A stretch of 64,000 bases of DNA from Trypanosoma brucei gambiense DAL972 (GCF_000210295.1 NC_026742.1:1302001-1366000), one strand, 5' to 3'. Numbered from the stretch's first letter, positions 38,252 through 49,118 are shown. Numbers and translations are program-made. The notes: generated by a model from the sequence alone, not told the origin.

Positions 38252-40953
38252 TGTTTGTTTGTTTGTTTGTTTTATTGCTATTATTACTTTTTCCCCTTCC
38301 TTTTGTCTTCCCGCCCTTTAATCGGTATCCCATTCAGAGGGGGGTTTTCCTCTACGTGAAAGTTTAAAAATCCAAATGTGAAGCGGTAGCGGCGAAAGTT
38401 ATGGTAACACCATTACCGAAATGACAAACAAGAAAAATACAAATAAAATCAAGTAATAGACGATAGTAAGTGGTCAAGGTTTTTTCTTTTCATTTTCAAA
38501 GAAAAAAAATAAAAAAAGAAACTAAAAGAACGAAAGAGTAAACGCACTAGATGCTTTTAATCGACTCCTTCGGGGGTATTGAAAAATAATAAAACACCAC
38601 TCGAGAGGATGGGAAGAGGAGGTATAAAAAGAAGCAACTCATCACACTCGATTTTTTTACTTTTATCCGTTTTCATACAAATGCATGGACATATATATAT
38701 ATATATATACGCAACAAGACAAAACAAGCACAACGTATCGTATCGTATACCGTCGTATCGCCTCCATTTTTCTTCTTTTTTTCCCTGCTTCTGCTGCTGC
38801 TACTGTTTTTGTTGTCTGTCTGTTTTATTTGTTTTATTTTGCTTCTACTCTCGTAGCCTTCGATTCCACTCGCCTTCCGTTACCTTCTGCCAAATGTACG
38901 AAAAAAAAAAAGGAAAAGAAACGTTTTACAACAATCCTTTTCACGAGGCAAATTCACACGTATCATTTCCCCCCCCCCTCTCTAACCACTTCTCCTTTTG
39001 TTTATATATCTATTTATTTATTACCACGCCTTTTTCCACCTTATGTCCTCCGAGTTTCCCTTCACCGTATACATATATATATATATATTCCCAATAGTTT
39101 CTTTGATCCCACACTCTTTTTTTCTTTTCCTTATCCTTTTTTTTTTAACAATGGAAAAGAATTATCATCGCAGCCACCAGGTAGCGACGAAAAAAAAAAA
39201 CAAACAAAGAAACAAAAGAAGAAAATAACAACAACACCAAAAGTGTCCAGAAAATAAAGGGGAGGGGAGGAAAGAAAAAAAAGAATGAGTAAAAATATTT
39301 AATGTCATCCGTAAGAACATGCTATAAGGAAAGTTTGGAAAAAAAAATGAGATATTCGGGATGATGAAGTAACCGGCACCGCTTAAGGAGGCAAAGAGGT
39401 AACAAAAGATTGAGAGAAGTGAAAAAAAAAAAAATGAGGATGAAAATGTAACGAAAAGGGGAAAGAACAAGAAGGAGAGGAAAGGGGAGAAAAAAAGAGA
39501 GAGAGAGTAGAAAACAAAACAAACAAACAAACAATAATAATAATTATTATTATTATATTAATTAAGTACACCCATGCACAGGAGGGAAGGGAAAGGGAAA
39601 ATATGATGGGGTAAAGCCGCTGTATTCCACTCCTTATAGTTTTAAAACTTATGTACATTCACAAAAGCACGCATTCGTGTGGTACAATAAGTCAAGTTTG
39701 GAGCGAATAGGAAAGGTGGGCAGAGAAGATGTAACGAACAACGAAGATAAATGGAAGGGGAATTATTTAAGTGGAGGAAGAAAAGAGGGAGAAAACAATT
39801 CATGCGCACTGCTCGTTTCTCCATTTACTTTTTTTTTGTTGCTGTTGTTTATTAATTAATTTCTCTTTTATTACTTCTTTCCGTTCAACGGAAGAAATAT
39901 ATACACAAGAATCCCCCCTTTCACATTACTAACTGGAAAAATAATTACTTGAGCAAGTAGTATTAGTAAACACACACCTTTCTAATCTTTCAACAAAAAG
40001 CGCAGAAATAAGATATAATACCGATGGTAATTTAATTGATCATAGAGCTTACTTCGCTTAATGAAGCACCGACCTTCACAAACATACACTCATGTATGAA
40101 AGTTTACGTTTGTTTTCACACAAAAATGTAACTGAGAAAACAAACAAAATTCGAAACCGTACATAAATTGTTACTCACTGCAAGAGCCGAAAGACGACCA
40201 CTCCCAAATATAAACAAACATAAGCGTAAGCGCAAACGGACAATAAAAACGAGTACATATACATATATACATATATATATATATATATGATCTGTATGCA
40301 TAATGATAATAATAGTAACAGTGACTTTTATACAGTAGCTACGCACGGACTCAGTTGCCGTTGCAGCGCGTCTAACTGTACATTCAAAATATAAAAAAGG
40401 TAAAAAAATATTTAAAGATAGAAAAATGGCATGTCGTTGATAAGTATTGGGGAACGCCTTAAATCTAAAGTACGCAAAAGGGCCACGAATCCCTGACCGG
40501 GTACACACGCACAACCAAAGAGAACTACAAGAAAAAAAAAACATTGTTGACTTACGATGTTCGAGTCTGTATTCACAGAGCCGTTGCGTACCTGTTATTT
40601 AAAAACGTTGTTGCGACATTGTTTGCTTGCTTCTTTTTTTGTTTTTTTTTGTTATTGTTTTCGCCATCGTTGTTATTGTGACAACGTCTATAAGTATAAG
40701 CACGCACAAAAAACACATGCACACACAAATGGCGATAGTACGGAGCTGCAGCAGGAAGGAGAAGTAGCTGTCATTAATCGACTCACCGCAGTCATTTTCC
40801 ACGACAAAAAAAAAGGAACTGCAGCACTAAAATGACGTGCCACCAGTGTCCTTTCCTTCCCTTTACTTCATTTTTACCTTTTTCTTTGTCTGTCATTCTC
40901 TCTCTCAAACACACACGTCGCCGGATTCGAACACAATCAAATCCATTCAATAC
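37690..40953. other. 3.3 kb gene-free low-complexity block
   Basis: The longest spacer of the window. It holds TA runs at about 37775-37801, 38690-38708, 39070-39088 and 40268-40289, a (CT)(GT)(GTTT) run at 38221-38270, many A and T homopolymers, a plus-strand pyrimidine-rich stretch (about 38758-39150) and, directly after, a purine-rich stretch (about 39170-39515). Open frames here are composed of Phe/Tyr/Ile or Lys/Arg runs and are not credible genes. Confidence 0.6.
38221..38270. repeat. Compound microsatellite (CT)n(GT)n(GTTT)n
   Basis: Seven CT, about ten GT and four GTTT units in direct succession. Confidence 0.9.
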
Positions 40954-41754
40954 TTACAGAATTCCTAACGCAGAACACCACGCTGCCTTCTTTGCAGTAA
41001 TACCTACGAGCGTCCTATCCGTGATCATTTCCGGTCGTACATTTGCGCGCCGGAGGGTAACAAGCGCCTGCAAAGCCTCAGGATTTTGAAGACAACTGCC
41101 CACTTCAGCAGGACAACATTGATGAGCCGCTATAACACCTATTGCAGGAGACCGAAGTATCATATGTGAAATACGCCCAACATTCCCTTCTAATCGCGCA
41201 GTGAAGGGAACATTCAAAATAAGTGAAGGAACTGGCGCCTCCGTGTTGCCGCCCGTCTGCACCAAACATCTGCTCGCTGTTGCTGTTGTGTTCCCCAATT
41301 CATTAATATTATTAGTAGAAACCTTTGTTGCATCACACTCAGACGGGGAGGGACATTTCTCAAGACTGTGTGTAACGGGCTGCGGGCACCAGCCAAGAAA
41401 TGGACGAGTATGTGCCAATACAATAGTTCCTTGAAACTGACAAGGATCAGCAGCACCACTCGTCGTTAAGTGTCGTTCCACTTTCACATGTTCAAAGTCG
41501 AATCCACAAAGAAGAGTAATGAAAAAATCCTCTACGAGTTTTGCACCACCCACCTGCCCATTAACCTGGCAGGTGAAATCGCTGTCATGCGTACGCATAC
41601 CACTAAATGTTTCACCAAATCCATATGTATGTAAGTCAGGTCCCTTAACGCCTTTGCAAAAGGGGCTCCAAAACCGCTGCATCACACGCCCCATGTCGAA
41701 TGGATTGTGCGGTTCTTGCAGTGGACAGCGGACGACACGCGTACGCCACGACAT
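40954..41754 (-). CDS. Protein of unknown function, possibly NTF2/SnoaL-like fold
   Basis: 266 aa from ATG 41754; the frame reaches up to a TTG at 41838. The order of elements (N-terminal helix with MQRFWSPFCKG, a strand pair SDFTCQVNGQVGGAKLVEDFF, KVERHLTT, GTIVLAHTRPFLGW, LNVPFTARLEGNVGRISHMILRSPAIGV) recalls the curved-sheet NTF2/SnoaL fold, with a 60-residue insert before the last strands. This is a shape argument, not a family match. A weak mitochondrial signal would exist if the upstream frame were translated. The function is unknown. Confidence 0.72.
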   Translation of the reverse strand: MSWRTRVVRCPLQEPHNPFDMGRVMQRFWSPFCKGVKGPDLHTYGFGETFSGMRTHDSDFTCQVNGQVGGAKLVEDFFITLLCGFDFEHVKVERHLTTSGAADPCQFQGTIVLAHTRPFLGWCPQPVTHSLEKCPSPSECDATKVSTNNINELGNTTATASRCLVQTGGNTEAPVPSLILNVPFTARLEGNVGRISHMILRSPAIGVIAAHQCCPAEVGSCLQNPEALQALVTLRRANVRPEMITDRTLVGITAKKAAWCSALGIL

Positions 41755-43324
41755 GTTATGCCGAAGCAACGGAGTTGCCGAAACAAAAAAGGGTAGCGGC
41801 CGCAGTGGAAGTTTCAATGAGGGAATCCAGAGAAACAAAAAGGGACGGCTGGTGCCGATATTTTTATACTTATTTATAGATTAATTGATGTCTGTTCACT
41901 AAAGTTAAGCCCCGTATATTAACTTTTAGTTGCTGTTTTTTTTTTCCGGTTCGAAGTGCTTGGATGCAATTTACCCTCTACTATTATGGGAACAGAGTAG
42001 TAGTTATTGTTATTTCTACTACTCGTCTTATCCTAACTCCACCAAGCCACAACCCGTTCTGTCAAATTTTCTTTGTAACCTCTTATTTTTTTTTCTCTAT
42101 TCTTCCGTAACTATGGGAGAACAGCTGTAAATAAATATATATATATATATGTAGTATATATCAGGCAATGCACCTGAGCACTACAAGGCTACACTGATAT
42201 ATTCCCTATAAGTTTGCGAAATAGGTGTAAAATCCCCGCCGCGTACCGTAATTCAGGGCGGATGAAAACACACAAAAGAAAACTACTGATTTCACGTTTA
42301 CTTTCCGCATGCAGCAACGCAAAATAAAAGAAAACAATAAGAAACGAGCAATAAAATGTGGGAAAGAAAGTTAATGGCGTATACATTAGGTAAATTTCAC
42401 AACATGAGCAACCAATAACAGGTGACAACAGCAGTAAAGTAATACTCCGTTCCCACTCCTAATACAAAGTAACGAGACTCAGAATGTGGTGAACGAAGGG
42501 CAGAGGGGGCAAAAACGCTGTCAAACAAGAATAAAGGAAGGATAAAACTTTTTTTTTTTATAAAAAGGGGAGAGCAAGGGAGAACAACCATATAGAAAGA
42601 AGATAATAATGATAACAATAAATAATAATTATTTATTTATTTTTTTTTTTTTGGGGGGGGGAAGGGCAGCGCTGCGTAGCAGGTAGCCTATGTGTAACTT
42701 TCCATTTGAAAAGAAGTTCCGCTATCATAAGTGAATCAAAGTACACATGGCACCTAAGGAACCACGCCCCTCCCTCTCGTGTAAAATAGTCATGTGAATT
42801 GGAAATAATAAGACTGTACACGCGGCGCAGTGGAATATTTTCTTTGGTTAATTTGCTCTCCTCTTCGTTTGTACTTTCTTGTTGTTGCTGTTGTTTTTTT
42901 TTTTGCTTCTTTTTTTCCGTACAAATTCTACTTTCCTCCCTTTCCACTTCAGGAACCCCATGTATGATAGTGATGTCGTAGTACTTTCTTTGTTTTTTTT
43001 TCCCCTCCCTGTCAACCTCCAGCGTACACACGGTATTTCACCCGTCACTGACCTCCTTCCCAAAAATTATTGCCAGAGTGTTTGTGAAACAACGGAGAAA
43101 AAAAAAGAGGTATCATATCCTGACAGTGGCCATATTGTCGTGGACACCGTTATGTAAAGGGTCATGGTTGCATGGTGAAGCAAAAAAAAAAAAGATGAGA
43201 AGACAAAAAGTAATCAACAGAATGAATAAAAGGAAGTCGGTAACCATGGGGAAATACCGGCTGTTGATTGGAAGAAACACAGATGATAATTATTTGAGTA
43301 ACGACTTAACTACCCCCCGCCCGT
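41755..43324. other. 1.6 kb gene-free spacer
   Basis: Contains a TA run at about 42134-42150, a T13G9 junction at 42640-42661 and T homopolymers near 42895 and 42995. Open frames are low complexity. Presumed 3' UTR of the Sac1 gene and leader of the 40954 gene. Confidence 0.5.
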
Positions 43325-45592
43325 TCATTTCAGCAAAGGGTAGTTTGTGTAACTGACACCATCCTTCAGGATTCTAGAAATTGTTAAAGCAATATACGAC
43401 ATCCAAAAAATCACAAAGAACAAAATCTCACCACGCATCCAATACCGTGGCACAAACAGCATCGAGAAACTCACAAGGGTCGCTAGCACTGCAGCTGCCA
43501 TACCACCAAGTACCATTCTGTTGAGCCCTGAGAAGTTACGGGAAAATGGACTCTCAAATTGAGTGTGGAAAAGAGCAGGATCATGCTGACACGTGAGTAG
43601 AGAAACGGCATCCTGTTTCTGTCCATCAAAGAAATTTTGTTGCCACCAGCGGCGCAGTGCGATTCGCACCACATCAAACGTGGCCGGTCCCCATTCCCCA
43701 GTTAGTAGAAAGTCCACAAAATGGGGGTCGCTTCCAGCGTACAACCTGGAAAGTGAAATTCCCAGTTCAACCCACATATGCTTACATCTCTCTACGCTGC
43801 AATGAAACTCACCATTCCCTCGCGCTCCGTCACTTCCATCATCCTCATCTTCATACTCATCCTCATCGTCACTGAGGTTCATTTCTTCCCCATGCCCAAG
43901 TACATACCTAATCATCTGAGGAAGAATGTTAATAGCAATCATGGACTGAACAAGGTTTGTCCGATCCAAGCAATCCAAACAGTTCACCCGAACGTAATGT
44001 TTCTGCTGGTGGACAAGAACCAACTCGCAAGTCGCCCCGTCAGCATCAGCGGTGCTGGGAACAGATGGAGGCGATGACCCACTCGATGGAGACGGATGTC
44101 CTTCATTGCTAAACTTCCAAAAATCTACGAACTGCGATCCACCTTCGTTTTTCCTATTTAGCAGAGTATCAACTTCCATTCGCATTAAGTTGTAAGGCGC
44201 ATTTTTAGCCCTCCGTTCCTTTACGTTGTATTTTGTATAATAAACGTCAACGGGCCTTGAGAGAGCGCCATTCCCTTCACGAAGTTTTAATGCCGCTGCT
44301 TCGAACGCCTTTGAAATTGGCAACTCGGCTTTGCTAAGCGACGTGGTGTCAAGACAATGGATAGATGTCATCCCATCGAATAAAGCCAAAAGGGCATTTA
44401 AATGCAAGACCAGTTCATCAACCCCTGACGATGGCGAAGATATGGTAATCGTGGGGATGAATGTTAAATTCGCTGGCTGACTCCAGCAACGAGGCACAGA
44501 ACCACGAAGAATGGTAAAGGCTGCCACGCGCTGCTTTTCATTAGCGGCCTTATCCCCCTCGTTTCCCGACGCTAAAGGAAAGACCCAAAGCGTTGATGCA
44601 GAAAAGTTCGCTGCAATCCCACTACCAGCATTGTCAAGCCCACGCCGATTGTATCGCGTACCCGCCCACCGGTAGCTAAGGCGATTGATGAGCAACATCT
44701 GAACACCCTCCTCGGGGGAAGTAGTCGCCTCCACAATACCCCTAATAAACGCAGGAACGTACACGTGGTAATCACAATTCAGCGAAGCTACAACCTCATC
44801 AAACGCACCAAGCAGAGGCGAATTCCACTGGAAAACCACCCGCTGCGATATTTGTCCCTCGGAAGAAATCGCTAAAGAAAAGGCGCCACCACCCTTCACG
44901 CTGCTGCCATTCAACGACGGCGTGAGTACCTCCTTCATACCCTTCACAACATCACCAGGTTCCAGGGTTAAGTTCGCAGTCGGTGAATAGTAAAAATAAG
45001 AAGCACCGCAGTGTTGCTCCGACTGCGCACAAAAGCTATCGACAACCCTACAATACTCTAAAACCATTTCTTCCCTGGCATGGCTTTGTGAAGAACCCTG
45101 CGAAGCGCTTGCTTCATCTTTCTCGCCTGAACCACCATCATCACCGTCCCCGCTCTTATTCACGGACAGGTCAGACGCTGTTTCCGGTAGTCGAAGCCAC
45201 GACAGTTGCTTTACCGCAAACACGTCGTGGGTCTCCCCAATAGTTATTGTGGTAACACGTTCCCGTTCAGAAACATACAAAAGTATCGACGCAGAGCCAA
45301 TGCGAAGAACACCAAATAAAGCATAACAGGGAATACAACGGACCGGTGTAAAATCTTCAAATCCAGAGGAGGAAGCATCGGACATAACTCCATCATCAAC
45401 CACATCACAAACCGCCTTTTCAGAATCTTTGCTAACATGAGAAACGGCATCATCCGCAGCCACATTACTCGGCAACACGAAACATTGACGCTCCAAATTC
45501 CAAATAAGTCTGGGATAAGAATCATCATTAGGGACAAAAGAGGCAGATTCACCATCAATAACGATATTTCCAAAAAAATCCCCTAAAGACAT
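43325..45592 (-). CDS. SAC1: Sac1-type phosphoinositide phosphatase
   Basis: 755 aa from ATG 45592. The catalytic P-loop is VRVNCLDCLDRTNLVQ (Cys 538 to Arg 544, CX5R), the SacI signature. Upstream SacI landmarks include NRLSYRWAGTRYNRRGLDNAG and VWVFPL-like segments, then FWKFSNEG shortly before the P-loop. Two C-terminal membrane segments (about 690-740) anchor it, as in ER/Golgi Sac1; this argues against the soluble Sac2/Fig4 groups. Role: turns PI4P and other monophosphoinositides into PI. It carries acidic and Ser-rich inserts (about 140-175, and the DDEDEYEDEDDGSD loop) not usual in the family, making it longer than the 587 aa of human SAC1. Confidence 0.92.
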   Translation of the reverse strand: MSLGDFFGNIVIDGESASFVPNDDSYPRLIWNLERQCFVLPSNVAADDAVSHVSKDSEKAVCDVVDDGVMSDASSSGFEDFTPVRCIPCYALFGVLRIGSASILLYVSERERVTTITIGETHDVFAVKQLSWLRLPETASDLSVNKSGDGDDGGSGEKDEASASQGSSQSHAREEMVLEYCRVVDSFCAQSEQHCGASYFYYSPTANLTLEPGDVVKGMKEVLTPSLNGSSVKGGGAFSLAISSEGQISQRVVFQWNSPLLGAFDEVVASLNCDYHVYVPAFIRGIVEATTSPEEGVQMLLINRLSYRWAGTRYNRRGLDNAGSGIAANFSASTLWVFPLASGNEGDKAANEKQRVAAFTILRGSVPRCWSQPANLTFIPTITISSPSSGVDELVLHLNALLALFDGMTSIHCLDTTSLSKAELPISKAFEAAALKLREGNGALSRPVDVYYTKYNVKERRAKNAPYNLMRMEVDTLLNRKNEGGSQFVDFWKFSNEGHPSPSSGSSPPSVPSTADADGATCELVLVHQQKHYVRVNCLDCLDRTNLVQSMIAINILPQMIRYVLGHGEEMNLSDDEDEYEDEDDGSDGARGNGEFHCSVERCKHMWVELGISLSRLYAGSDPHFVDFLLTGEWGPATFDVVRIALRRWWQQNFFDGQKQDAVSLLTCQHDPALFHTQFESPFSRNFSGLNRMVLGGMAAAVLATLVSFSMLFVPRYWMRGEILFFVIFWMSYIALTISRILKDGVSYTNYPLLK

Positions 45593-45896
45593 AATTCACC
45601 TACAACTAAAAATAAAAAAACAATAAATGAAAAACTATTTCCTAAGGGGTAAAGATAATTATGCACTCACCAACATAAATCTCCAAAAAAAAAGGAAATA
45701 TAAATACAAGAAAAAGCAAAAAAAACAAAAAATCGCTACAAACAAAACAACTACATAAAATAAAAAAGAATAAACAAATTAAAAGAAGAACAATAAAACA
45801 AACATTATCCGGGGGAAAAAACAAAGACTTACACAAAAAAAACATCAAACAACAACCTAATCCACAAAGCAAAAAGTCATTTTCAAAAAAGAACAT
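45593..45896. other. A-rich spacer between the Sac1 ATG and the tandem array
   Basis: Plus strand is strongly A-rich, so the minus strand is a T-rich tract reaching the Sac1 start. It probably supplies the Sac1 splice acceptor directly downstream of the snoRNA array. Confidence 0.55.
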
Positions 45897-45903
45897 CCAA
45901 ACA

Positions 45904-45993
45904 CTTACTCAGAAGTCAAACAGACAAAATTAACTGATGTCAGCATCAAATAAATTCAGCTGAAACACGGATTTGACAGACTCATCATTGACA
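45904..45993 (-). ncRNA. Box C/D snoRNA candidate, type 6, copy 1
   Basis: Same sequence as the copy 2 member at 47576-47665. Its 3' end is only a few bases from the edge of the array. Confidence 0.68.
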
Positions 45994-46410
45994 CAAAACA
46001 AGGTAAGAGCAACACCACCAAACAGTTCAGAGCAGGAATAAGAAGGAGGGCGGCATGTACATATGTGTGTGGGGTAATGTTGGTGTAATGGGGAAAAGGT
46101 GAGAAAGTTACCGTACGCCTCGGACGCAGGACGCACGCGGCTGGAATGTTGTGCGGCGCCCCAGAAACTATCGTAACACTCGTGCTCAATCCATGTTCGG
46201 GTGTGTGTCATAAGACCGTCGTAAGTGGTTTATCGTCATGGGCAAAGTACAAGGTGTATCCGCAGTGACCAAAGAGACAATGCAGAATCTGGCAAAGAGA
46301 AAGGGCGAAAGCCAAGCAATAAGGGTGGTTTCAAATGTAAAACAAGGAAAAAGGGAGGGGGGGGTGACAGCAACCACACACATGGTATGATAACGTGCCA
46401 CGACGAAACC

Positions 46411-46513
46411 AAACACCATCAGCCGGGGAAAGAAGAATATTCTTTAAATGGGTTATTGTCATTCAAATACACTCAGAGACTCCAGTCCATTGATGTCATC
46501 AAGTAGCGCGTTT
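46411..46513 (-). ncRNA. Box C/D snoRNA candidate, type 5, copy 1
   Basis: Same sequence as the copy 2 member at 48084-48186. Confidence 0.68.
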
Positions 46514-46882
46514 ACGACAGGTTAGGTGTACCGCAAAGCAACTCTCGGAGCGCACCAAGATGGCCTACGGCATGCAATCACAAAACGGCCGCTCCATGGC
46601 TAAAGCCCCTTTTTCATTCTTGTTGTCCATAAAAACACTGAAGGGAGAAAACAGAGGAAGGAGAAGGTAACAATATCAAACAAGAGAAGAGTGTGCACTA
46701 ACCAATAACCTCCGTTATAATTCTCGGACCACGTGAGTGTGCAAACAAGGACACAGAAATGTTAGCCCAAGACACAACTCCAATGTGGGCCTTCCCCTAC
46801 GGTTACTGCCCCAACACATAATTGTAATTATAATAATAACCATAATCATAATTATACACCTGACGTCAAGTGAAAAAAACTC

Positions 46883-46967
46883 GGCGCGTCAGAAACAATA
46901 TTAGCGTCACGGGTTCTGTTCAGATGTTGCTGTTAATTTGTTATATTAGGTATTCATCACACGCACC
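46883..46967 (-). ncRNA. Box C/D snoRNA candidate, type 4, copy 1
   Basis: Same sequence as the copy 2 member at 48556-48640. Confidence 0.75.
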
Positions 46968-46985
46968 TACTCGCCGAACTGCTAA

Positions 46986-47091
46986 CCCCACACGTCAGCT
47001 CGGAGCGAAAGATAGAGTTCACAGTTGCATCGACATAGTGTGTTTCCGTTCCGCCTACGCGGTATCGGAAGCTCTTTCATCAGTAGCGGGG
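46986..47091 (-). ncRNA. Box C/D snoRNA candidate, type 3, copy 1
   Basis: Same sequence as the copy 2 member at 48659-48764. Confidence 0.6.
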
Positions 47092-47188
47092 AACGATGGA
47101 TGGGGGATAAACACTTAACAAAGGGGAAAATGTGCATGGAATAGGTAATACAATAAGAGAAGGGGGAAGTAAACAGGGAATCACGGAA

Positions 47189-47272
47189 GTAAGGTTCAGT
47201 GCAGGTCTGTGTTATGGTGTCCTCACAGGTTCTCGGTGCAATTTGAACATATTGTACATCGTCACCCACTAC
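47189..47272 (-). ncRNA. Box C/D snoRNA candidate, type 2, copy 1
   Basis: Same sequence as the copy 2 member at 48862-48945. Confidence 0.62.
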
Positions 47273-47445
47273 ATTCCCTCTCGACTACCCTGCCACTCAC
47301 AACATTATACTGCCGCCCACATTAGCCATTCCAAACTCACTGCGGTAATGTATCCTCGTGTGTGCTTGCGTGTATATGTGTATATATGTGTATGTGTATG
47401 GAGTCGCGCCCAAGTGCCCGAGGTTGAGTACCTGAAGGACACGAT

Positions 47446-47542
47446 AGCCATCAGACCCGAAAGGTGATTTGTGTTGTATAGATCCCTCATGAATATGACG
47501 TCGGAACATGTTTGGACGCTCAAGTAGTTTCCATCATCGGCC
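47446..47542 (-). ncRNA. Box C/D snoRNA candidate, type 1, copy 1
   Basis: Same sequence as the copy 2 member at 49119-49215. Confidence 0.65.
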
Positions 47543-47575
47543 ACACACATACACAAACCTCCGCACACCCAAACA

Positions 47576-47665
47576 CTTACTCAGAAGTCAAACAGACAAA
47601 ATTAACTGATGTCAGCATCAAATAAATTCAGCTGAAACACGGATTTGACAGACTCATCATTGACA
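47576..47665 (-). ncRNA. Box C/D snoRNA candidate, type 6, copy 2
   Basis: Minus strand: C box ATGATGA (plus 47654-47660), D' box CTGA (47628-47631), D box CTGA (47581-47584), C to D 69 nt. The guide before D' (tccgtgtttca) is complementary to TGAAACACGGA of the universal LSU rRNA segment CTTGAAACACGGACCAAGG, the U18 target region in yeast and human. No clear terminal stem. Confidence 0.7.
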
Positions 47666-48083
47666 CAAAACAAGGTAAGAGCAACACCACCAAACAGTTC
47701 AGAGCAGGAATAAGAAGGAGGGCGGCATGTACATATGTGTGTGGGGTAATGTTGGTGTAATGGGGAAAAGGTGAGAAAGTTACCGTACGCCTCGGACGCA
47801 GGACGCACGCGGCTGGAATGTTGTGCGGCGCCCCAGAAACTATCGTAACACTCGTGCTCAATCCATGTTCGGGTGTGTGTCATAAGACCGTCGTAAGTGG
47901 TTTATCGTCATGGGCAAAGTACAAGGTGTATCCGCAGTGACCAAAGAGACAATGCAGAATCTGGCAAAGAGAAAGGGCGAAAGCCAAGCAATAAGGGTGG
48001 TTTCAAATGTAAAACAAGGAAAAAGGGAGGGGGGGGGTGACAGCAACCACACACATGGTATGATAACGTGCCACGACGAAACC

Positions 48084-48186
48084 AAACACCATCAGCCGGG
48101 GAAAGAAGAATATTCTTTAAATGGGTTATTGTCATTCAAATACACTCAGAGACTCCAGTCCATTGATGTCATCAAGTAGCGCGTTT
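48084..48186 (-). ncRNA. Box C/D snoRNA candidate, type 5, copy 2
   Basis: Minus strand: C box TTGATGA (plus 48169-48175), D' box CTGA (48146-48149), D box CTGA (48092-48095), C to D 73 nt. A distal stem AAACGC/GTGTTT is possible. The guide before the D box (tcttctttcccc) is complementary to GGGGAAAGAAGA of the universal LSU rRNA segment GCGGGGAAAGAAGACCC: 12 pairs without gap. Confidence 0.7.
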
Positions 48187-48555
48187 ACGACAGGTTAGGT
48201 GTACCGCAAAGCAACTCTCGGAGCGCACCAAGATGGCCTACGGCATGCAATCACAAAACGGCCGCTCCATGGCTAAAGCCCCTTTTTCATTCTTGTTGTC
48301 CATAAAAACACTGAAGGGAGAAAACAGAGGAAGGAGAAGGTAACAATATCAAACAAGAGAAGAGTGTGCACTAACCAATAACCTCCGTTATAATTCTCGG
48401 ACCACGTGAGTGTGCAAACAAGGACACAGAAATGTTAGCCCAAGACACAACTCCAATGTGGGCCTTCCCCTACGGTTACTGCCCCAACACATAATTGTAA
48501 TTATAATAATAACCATAATCATAATTATACACCTGACGTCAAGTGAAAAAAACTC

Positions 48556-48640
48556 GGCGCGTCAGAAACAATATTAGCGTCACGGGTTCTGTTCAGATGT
48601 TGCTGTTAATTTGTTATATTAGGTATTCATCACACGCACC
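48556..48640 (-). ncRNA. Box C/D snoRNA candidate, type 4, copy 2
   Basis: The clearest member, 85 nt. Minus strand: stem GGTGCG, C box GTGATGA (plus 48627-48633), D' box CTGA (48593-48596), D box CTGA (48562-48565), stem CGCGCC; the six stem pairs include one G-U. The guide before D' (ttaacagcaaca) is complementary to TGTTGCTGTTAA, found in trypanosomatid SSU rRNA (TGTTGCTGTTAAAGGGTTCG, from memory). The guide before the D box has no target I recognise. Confidence 0.8.
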
Positions 48641-48658
48641 TACTCGCCGAACTGCTAA

Positions 48659-48764
48659 CCCCACACGTCAGCTCGGAGCGAAAGATAGAGTTCACAGTTG
48701 CATCGACATAGTGTGTTTCCGTTCCGCCTACGCGGTATCGGAAGCTCTTTCATCAGTAGCGGGG
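48659..48764 (-). ncRNA. Box C/D snoRNA candidate, type 3, copy 2
   Basis: Minus strand: C box CTGATGA (plus 48750-48756), D box CTGA (plus 48668-48671), 78 nt apart. Terminal stem CCCCGC/GTGGGG (six pairs with one G-U). The guide before the D box (tctttcgctcc) pairs with GGGGCGAAAGA of the conserved LSU rRNA segment TAGGGGCGAAAGACTAATCG with one G-U. The same site is methylated in yeast and human, as I recall. Confidence 0.65.
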
Positions 48765-48861
48765 AACGATGGATGGGGGATAAACACTTAACAAAGGGGA
48801 AAATGTGCATGGAATAGGTAATACAATAAGAGAAGGGGGAAGTAAACAGGGAATCACGGAA

Positions 48862-48945
48862 GTAAGGTTCAGTGCAGGTCTGTGTTATGGTGTCCTCACA
48901 GGTTCTCGGTGCAATTTGAACATATTGTACATCGTCACCCACTAC
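48862..48945 (-). ncRNA. Box C/D snoRNA candidate, type 2, copy 2
   Basis: Minus strand: C box GTGACGA (plus 48932-48938, one base off consensus), D box CTGA (plus 48869-48872). The guide before the D box (cacagacctg-ca) is complementary to CAGGTCTGTG of the universal SSU rRNA segment ACAGGTCTGTGATGC. By the D+5 rule the target is the G following CA, the site methylated by yeast snR56 and human SNORD25 as I recall. A weak GTAG/TTAC stem closes it. Confidence 0.65.
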
Positions 48946-49118
48946 ATTCCCTCTCGACTACCCTGCCACTCACAACATTATACTGCCGCCCACATTAGCC
49001 ATTCCAAACTCACTGCGGTAATGTATCCTCGTGTGTGCTTGCGTGTATATGTGTATATATGTGTATGTGTATGGAGTCGCGCCCAAGTGCCCGAGGTTGA
49101 GTACCTGAAGGACACGAT

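Larger units (their letters stand above)
45897..47568 (-). repeat. snoRNA unit, copy 1
   Basis: Full unit, one base short in a G run. Carries all six C/D candidates. Confidence 0.9.

Noticed and set aside
38579..39257. Overlapping plus-strand frames of 172 and 190 codons
   Set aside because: Tyr/Ile/Phe/Ser-rich translation of TA and pyrimidine runs in two frames at once; strand opposite to all genes.
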